Below, one piece after another: positions 58,717-64,000 of a stretch of DNA of 64,000 nt. Below the pieces are notes generated by a model, which made no database searches, was not told where the DNA came from, and worked only from the letters and a program-made list of their open reading frames with translations. The stretch comes from Riptortus pedestris (Eukaryota; Arthropoda; Insecta; Hemiptera; Alydidae), in the NCBI GenBank assembly GCA_019009955.1, contig CM032231.1:106769001-106833000 (forward strand). Direction: 5' to 3'. Each line of letters opens with the position of its first letter. The stretch's first letter is position 1. The translations under genes were made by a program, and so were the position numbers.

Positions 58717-61700
58717 ATACGTAATTTATTACGTTAAATATTGACATTAAAACTTGTAAATCACAGAAAACAATATTTACAATCATATATATTTAAAAAC
58801 AGGGACGAACTTTCATTGGAATTTATGCTAAAAATTAACAACATTGAAAAGATAAATAACATAATACTTTATTAAGAATACATTACTGTCAGCTTATTAA
58901 ACATTAATTGTCGTTTTCTTTTTGTTGATTTTCCGGAACTATTATATATTGCTTATGTATTACTTATATTATAAGAGTACTCGATATTGTCGATTTGTAA
59001 ATAATTTAAGCAGAATACCTAACGATACTAACATATAATGGCCAGGCCCTGGCAATGCCCATGTATTTATGCCAAAATAAATCATTAAAAAAATAATGAC
59101 TAAAAAAAATTAAAGAAAATATATTACCATTCTATTTACCTTTTGTTTGATTAGTTCTCCAGCAAAACAAGAGACAAATAGTTGTAAGAAAATTAGTGTA
59201 GTCCAGGGTGTCACTTTCAATGCTTCTCTGACCATGTTGTCGGACTTTTAATATATTAAATATTTTTTTAAATAGGTTGAAAATAATTTACTAAAAGGAG
59301 AGAAAGTATTTTATTTATAATACCTGAGACACGAGAAATAAAGCCACACAGATAGATGTGAAAGCGTTAAAACACTGTGGTAAGAATAGTCTATTCTGAA
59401 TCAATGAAAATTTCTCCACTATTCTGAAAAATATATTTGTTGATAAATATTTATTTTTTTATAATAATGATAGTTAAATTTGTCGATAACTTTAATAATT
59501 AATAATTATAAATAACTAGCTATACCCTGCTGCGCGTTGCTACACCTCCATTTAAAATACTAAATTATGATGTATATAATAAAAGTTTCTCTAAATATCA
59601 AATTAAACATCTTTTGCCATGTGCACGTTCGCCAAAAAAACAATAGGAAACGAAATATATCCTTCTATAGTTTGTCGTGTGTACCGCATTTATACTTCGT
59701 TATACAGAAAAAGTTTATTTATCAAACGTTACTTTAAAGAACAAAATAAACAACTTTTGTTACGCGCATAATTGCCGAAAAACCAATAGGAAACGAGCTA
59801 TCGCTATTTTTAATTTCAGACTCCCTTACAACCTACACTCCTGTTCGTCTCAGAGAATATTAACATAGCCTAAAGTCTAAGTTGGGTTAGTAGTAATATA
59901 CATACCAAGTTTCGTAATATTCGGACAAGCCGTTTTCGATTCTATAAATGACTAACATTCATTTATATATATAGTATGATTACACAACTCCAAAAAATAA
60001 TAATATTCCTTAGTTATGAATAATTTAATTTTTGCCAAGAAGTGATTAAATACGTGAATATACTAATGATTTTCATTTTCTAGAAATATTTGATTTATAA
60101 AGTTTTGCTATAATTTGATTACTTAAAATGAAGCTATAATGTTATTTGCTTTGTTCCTTTGAGCTGCTTTGATGCCACAGAATGTTGTAGTCTTGAATTC
60201 AGGCGTAAATACTTGTGGCACTAATTAATTAAAAAAACAAAATTTTTGTTGCATTTCATTTGGAAGCAATACATCATATCTCCGTTCCAATGCATCGATT
60301 CAAAAACTGTCATTGAACATTTATTATAGATCTTTTCAAGATAGACAAAAAAGATCATATACCATTTTTTGTATGTCCAATACGTAAGAAAAAATTGGGT
60401 ATTTTTTACTTTTTCCATCTAAAGACCCTGTGTCCCTTAGTCAATTTTCATAAAAATAAGAGGTGCAAAACTCGACGTTACAGCAATCTCAAATATAAAT
60501 TTCAACGTACTAAGGCTAGCCGTTTTTTATTTTAGACGTCACGCCGAAATAGCCAAAATGGATTCAGGGAGGGTCAAAACGTATCCTTTCTATGAAATCT
60601 GGAGACCGTAATTTTTCGTGATTACAAGACTGCCTTTACTTTGTTTGAGGAAGTAAACACAGGAAAACATCAAGGAGATACTGTCTACTGACATTCTTAA
60701 TGTAAACAGTTCACTTTCATTTAGCCTTACAAATTTTTCTGATTATTAGACCAGAAAGAACCGCGGTATCCCTGACATTTTACAGTGTAATATTTTTTGA
60801 GCAGGCATTGTACACGATAGAATGTTTTTAGTTAAAAGCCGTAGTGTGTATGGACCAACCTTAGAATTTTATCAAATTTATAATCAATTCGGCCTATCGA
60901 CTTGTCTAATAATTTCAGCAAGAGATCAGGACTGATGAACAAGACGTCCCTCCCACAACGAAGTGTGTTTGGCTACCGATTGCCAGAGAGGGTACTAATG
61001 AAATTTCAGAACTTCTTATACTTAATGCAGTAAAAGCCCAAATATGCATGTAAATAGAAATTAAAATGCGTCCATCAATAAGTAAGCCTTACTCCCCGGT
61101 CTACACTTTTTTGAGGTGTTATGTTTATCTTATTCGAGTCTGCTTGTAATAAATAACTATGTTCATAACACTGAGAATGTTTTCACAGTCTGTTTGGGCT
61201 TAGTACCAGATACACTGAGACTTATTCACACCAAATATTGTAGGATTGCTCCTTTTACCTGCGATTTATTGATATATGTCGAACATTCCAACAACATTGT
61301 TCTTGCATGGGACGTTTTATGTCATAATCTGGAGAAAGTGTTTATCCCCCTTTTATTTATGTCCCTTTGCCACATGCTCAAATTATTTTTTATCCGAGTG
61401 CATTTTAAACAGAAAGGCATGAACAAATCCTTAGACCCATCCATATTGAATTGTTACGTGAATTTGAATGACTACTCAGCACGCCTGACAAAAACCATAG
61501 ACCAATCTTCTATTTAACCAGTAATAATATGAATTGTAATCAATGAGACTATATATTAAGAGGTATATGTAAGCAATTGTTTGCAATGCCTAAAACATAT
61601 TTAAATATTGAACGCCCTTAGAAGATTTGATATTATTAGCTACGGGTTTGTATATTTTACATTAGTTTTCTGAAGATGGAGGTATTATGTTGAAGGTAAA

Positions 61701-63002
61701 AGCCTTATAATTCAAATAAAGGGTTAGAACCGCCCTTATAAATGATACTGTTGCCATACCTGTCGGTGGGGATCATCTTCACTGGCAGATTATCGAGTAC
61801 AGCTGGCAGGCGCTTTCGATGCTATGTCACCATCTTCAAGCCCGTCAAAATTTGTACTGAGTTAGTTGTCCCTTAGTCAATAGGGTTTGAATTTTGACGG
61901 GCTTGAAGATGATGCCATCGCATCGAAAGCACAATGCCAGCTGGACTCGATCTTCAGCCAGTGACGAGGGTCTCCACCGGCAGGTATGGCAACAGTAAAA
62001 ACCTTAATTTCTCTCAGCCTAAAGGTTATAAACAAAATTTGTGTTCTGCGCTGAAGATTCTCAAGGAATCTGATCAAGTCCCTAGTATTTTAGATACATT
62101 TCCTAATGGATTTACGAAGCATTTCCTTGAATTAAATGTTACCTTTTTTTCTTTCTGGATTGGTCACTTATACTGTAATAGTGGCAATTTATAAAGACAT
62201 TCAGTAATTCATTTGTATTTATTTTGTTACTGTACGTTAAATCAAAGGAAACTTACTTTAAAATAAGAATATGTTCTTTTACGCATAATTTCAATAAAGA
62301 CTCATCAGACACTTGCGATCCTTTGGGAATATTCATGTATTTCTTTTTATTAAGGAGCTCCTTCTTCTCGATAGAAGTTAGCCCAATTAATTTATATGTA
62401 TTTTTCAAAATAAACATTCTGTGACATATTTGGTTAGCGATATTCAAGAATACGGCGTCAGTAAAAAAGTTACAGATTGTCTTGATAATAGCGGAACCCT
62501 GATAAAAGAAATACGTCGCGAGAGCGACAGCTGCGTTATCTCTTGGAAAAGGAGTCCAAAACGGCATGAGAATAACTAGTTTCCTCTTTGCAAACACTTC
62601 TACCAATGAAATAACACGGAAACCGAGAGCTAAAAATTCGTAGATATATATCAAAATGGTAGTGAATATCCCGACTGTTGTGTTAGCTTTGTAGGGTCTG
62701 AGCATTTCGAACAGCTGTTTGATATCGCGCCTATGGTGATGCAACAAGTATAGTTTTATAGTGGCACTGGCTGAGCTGAGCACTCCCGAGATGGAGTACA
62801 TGGAGGCAGTGACTGAGTACATCTTGTGCATGTTAGTGACTCCAAAGAGAAAGCACAGTGTCAGGATGGGAAAGCATATGGACAAGTAGTAGAACCAGGC
62901 GTTAATGATTAGCCTAACAAATCTATTGGATATCTCGCCTGGGAGCAATATGCCCAAGAATCTGAGAACATATGTGTGTTTGGTGAACACATCGAACCCC
63001 AT
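51482..63002 (-). CDS. Insect odorant receptor, complete five-exon gene (about 388 aa)
   Basis: Ligand-binding subunit of the insect olfactory channel; family members work with the co-receptor Orco in the dendrite membrane of sensory neurons. Exons read on the minus strand: 62257-63002, 59324-59423, 59140-59244, 52487-52642, 51482-51541. Every junction is GT..AG and the phases agree (2, 0, 0, 0). The ATG at 63002 has a good context (GCCATGG). Hydrophobic segments lie near residues 31-54, 66-87, 110-134, 157-186, 263-282 and 297-312, plus the short last exon. Family landmarks: LMPFWTPFP in the second extracellular loop, the VKEH helix before the last third, CVALFLVSQ, CFAGELI, the WYNCSPEVKSSLLV stretch, and a C-terminus ending FSTFTVLYQLFNTK. 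Total length is normal for the family. AATAAA follows the stop at 51424-51429. Intron 3 (6.5 kb) and intron 1 (2.8 kb) are full of mobile elements. No stop or frameshift seen. The ligand cannot be predicted. Confidence 0.93.
53015..54127 (+). mobile_element. piggyBac-family transposon, internally deleted, flanked by TTAA
   Basis: Flanked on both sides by TTAA (53011-53014 and 54128-54131), the piggyBac target duplication. Its ends are inverted repeats: CCCTCCGTCGGGCGCGT on the left, and on the right CCCTCGGTCGGGCGCGT read inward on the minus strand. Subterminal palindromic sequence resembling ATCTCTGAGATAC occurs near both ends. At 1.1 kb it is about half the length of an autonomous element; only the transposase C-terminus remains. 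It sits inside an hpTA copy, which resumes directly after the right TTAA. That copy lies inside intron 3 of the odorant receptor gene. Confidence 0.88.
53315..53635 (+). pseudogene. piggyBac transposase C-terminal remnant
   Basis: About 105 residues survive. The first part (NELSKELVQENIVRRSDYC, then LPPVLRTKLEEY) matches the region just before the end of piggyBac transposases. The last 45 residues carry the cysteine-rich zinc-binding tail (CEPC, CEIC, KICLH, CPNC) that binds terminal DNA in this family. An in-frame TGA at 53504 separates the two parts. The catalytic DDD core is missing, so it is inactive. Confidence 0.82.
54290..55655 (+). repeat. hpTA repeat with (TA)n, longest forward copy (about 1.37 kb)
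   Basis: Left palindrome GATTTCCCTTCAGGGAAATC, (TA)n at 54418-54476, unit 1, unit 2, an extra segment with GTTTGTTTTTCCGGTCTATC, and the right end with hairpin ACGCAGCCCCTGCGTGACGG. A 67-codon frame at 55280-55483 inside it looks incidental. It lies in odorant receptor intron 3. Confidence 0.9.
55656..56260 (+). repeat. hpTA fragments, right end plus unit 2 remnant
   Basis: A second right end (AAAGTGGGAAATCTGCCTAG, CGCAACCCCTGCGTGACTGA) at 55788-55835 lies directly behind the previous copy. Unit 2 sequence follows (GATCGAAAAAGGTTATAGAT, CTCGTATATTAAGAGAGTTA). This indicates tandem or partly overlapping copies. A (GT)n microsatellite lies at 56404-56433. Confidence 0.7.
56500..57470 (-). repeat. 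hpTA repeat, reverse two-unit copy
   Basis: Starts AAATCCGTCACGCAAGGACT, has unit 2 (56590-56960), unit 1 (57080-57380), no TA array, and ends AACTGATTTACCCTAAGGGG with AATCTGCTATC. Confidence 0.85.
57471..58715. repeat. hpTA composite: short reverse end, forward copy with (TA)n, then (TG)n
   Basis: AAAAGTCTGTCAAGTAGGGG at 57471 is a worn reverse start. A forward copy opens at 57541 (ATTAGCAGATTTCCCTTGTG, palindrome loop TTGT) with (TA)n at 57797-57838, unit 1 and unit 2. From about 58540 sequence in reverse orientation (TTGCGACCTCTATAGCGTTA) leads into (TG)n at 58681-58712. Rearranged copies. Confidence 0.7.
59518..59965 (-). repeat. Interspersed repeat related to the 46.6-kb tandem units
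   Basis: Opens ACTAGCTATACCCTGCTGCG and contains two units (AACAATAGGAAACGAAATAT and AACCAATAGGAAACGAGCTA). It ends GACAAGCCGTTTTCGATTCT with ATATATATAG. The inverted units match 46600-47420. It lies in odorant receptor intron 1. Confidence 0.65.
60000..61715. other. Odorant receptor intron 1, unassigned part
   Basis: No repeat end recognised. A plus-strand 133-codon frame (61116-61517) is antisense to the host gene and contains TLRLIHTKYCRIAPFTCDLL and LEKVFIPLLFMSLCHMLKLF, but shows no known motif. I treat it as an unsupported frame. Confidence 0.35.
61748..61995. mobile_element. Foldback MITE with about 106-bp inverted arms, TA on both sides
   Basis: Arms at 61748-61853 and 61890-61995 are inverted copies, roughly 85% alike by eye, with a 36-bp spacer. 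The outermost bases are CTGTTGCCATACCTG and its complement, each abutted by TA, as expected for Tc1/mariner insertion. There is no coding capacity. It lies in intron 1 of the odorant receptor gene. The arm end is shared with 43059-43145, next to a transposase relic that may be its autonomous relative. Confidence 0.7.
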
Positions 63003-63885
63003 GGCTAGGCTTAGGCGGGACTAAAGCTTAGCTCTGTTGGTGAATCACCTGTTGCCCGCTCGGATATTATTTCATTATTCCAATTATTTAGTTTTGTTTT
63101 GCCATTCTACTTCTAATCTATGATTCAAGAGATACTTTCCTGATTGGTATAGCTCTCTTCGTAACGAATACATGAAAACATCGTGCATTTTTAATTTCCA
63201 CATGGATAATAGAATATTTACTCATTATATTTGGGGCTAGATGTCGTATTTTACCGGTCACATGTAAAAATATGATGAAGAGTGTTTTACTTACTGGTTT
63301 AGAAAAAAGATAAATATCAACATAAATAAATAATAAATCAACTAAATAAAATAATGATAAATAAATTAAATCAACAGCCTTGGGTGTAATTTATTCGAAT
63401 AGTCAAGGCCTAAAACATCCATAATTAAAACTAACCATTTATTAAATATACATTTTACTTAATTATAGTGGTCACAACTCCCAAGGTTTTTGTTAAAATA
63501 ATATTACTCACTACAATTTTTGCCATTATATCCGAGACTACTAATGAATTTCTATAACAAGAATTTAGTCTTTGGAATGAACGAACAACGACGATTCTGG
63601 GTCTATAGGAGAATTCTGGGTGATGAATAAAGAATTGAAATTTAGCAAGCAGTAACATGTTTTTTATTTGTGCCATTGATGCTATTTTAAAAATACACAA
63701 AATGAAAGCAACAATTTTATTAATTCAGCGATAGTGGTGCTACATTATTGACAGAGCTTCTATACACCAATAAATCATTGAAATTTCGTTGAATAGCTGA
63801 GATTTATTTTAAATACACACTATAAAAAGTAGTCAAAGTTGATTTACGCCAATTTCGTGCATAAGTCTCTGTCCTGTAAATTAAT
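63003..63885. promoter_or_regulatory. Intergenic spacer between the two tandem odorant receptors
   Basis: It must hold the promoter of the complete receptor (minus strand, right of 63002) and the 3' end of its neighbour (AATAAA at 63803-63808, minus strand). AT-rich. No TATA box is evident near the start codon, which is common for receptor genes. Confidence 0.4.
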
Positions 63886-63889
63886 TATC

Positions 63890-63949
63890 TTACTTGGCAC
63901 TTAAGAACTGGGTCATTACTGTGTAGTATGAAAAGGTTTCTTTGCATAT
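63890..63949 (-). CDS. Last exon of a second odorant receptor (gene continues off the right edge)
   Basis: A CTTTTTCAG acceptor at 63950-63952 is followed by 60 nt, in phase 0, encoding ICKETFSYYTVMTQFLSAK and a stop. This matches the canonical odorant-receptor C-terminus (hydrophobic-K-x-S/T-(Y/F)-S-(Y/F)-(Y/F)-T-V) and the last exon of the neighbouring gene. Both exons are exactly 60 nt, start in phase 0, and encode 19 residues plus stop. AATAAA on the minus strand lies about 85 nt downstream (63803-63808). Same strand as the complete receptor with only about 0.9 kb between them, so this is a head-to-tail tandem array. The rest of the gene is outside the window. Confidence 0.82.
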   Translation of the reverse strand: MCKETFSYYTVMTQFLSAK

Positions 63950-64000
63950 CTGAAAAAGTGTAAACAAAAAATATTTTTTTTATTAAATTAAAAGAAATGT

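Noticed and set aside
61116..61517. 133-codon plus-strand frame in odorant receptor intron 1
   Set aside because: No recognisable motif, antisense to the host gene, with no splice or promoter support. Kept only as a note in the intron entry.

Overview
The window looks like a piece of an AT-rich, repeat-laden insect nuclear genome. The strongest reason is a complete five-exon insect odorant receptor (7tm_6 family) gene on the minus strand (51482-63002). The last exon of a second odorant receptor, also on the minus strand, sits at the right edge (63890-63949). This receptor type is known only from insects. Merlin, piggyBac and Tc1/mariner relics, LINE 3' ends, tRNA-derived SINEs and many microsatellites fit the same reading. 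I cannot fix the order from sequence alone.

Layout. About 0-33 kb is gene-poor: AT-rich DNA, transposon relics, and scattered islands of higher GC (about 5.5, 8.6, 12.3, 17.2, 23.5 and 32.4 kb) that may be cis-regulatory. A nearly intact Merlin (ISXO2-like) transposon lies at 14.6-15.9 kb. At 34.4-39.2 kb there is a four-exon minus-strand gene for an unrecognised secreted, Thr/Ser/Pro-rich, heavily N-glycosylatable (mucin-like) protein of about 493 residues. It was assembled here from phase-consistent splice sites. 40-51 kb is repeat-rich with more GC islands. 51.5-63.0 kb is the odorant receptor gene; its 6.5-kb third intron is packed with nested mobile elements, including a TTAA-flanked piggyBac remnant. 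63.9 kb begins the next receptor.

The dominant and least familiar component is a dispersed repeat family, called hpTA here, with about 20 copies in both orientations that cover very roughly a fifth of the window. One end carries the hairpin ACGCAG-CCC-CTGCGT, and the other carries the near-palindrome GATTTCCCTTAAGGGAAATC followed by TGCTAAAA. Most copies hold a (TA)n microsatellite at a fixed internal position and one or two related internal units of about 250-300 bp. No coding capacity is visible. One copy is flanked by an approximately 80-bp direct duplication. I could not assign the family to a known class; the CTAA end behind a hairpin is Helitron-like but the rest does not fit cleanly.

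The genes do not form a pathway together. The receptors are a tandem chemosensory cluster, the mucin-like gene is independent, and the rest is mobile or possibly regulatory DNA. All coordinates of repeat copies are estimates read by eye.
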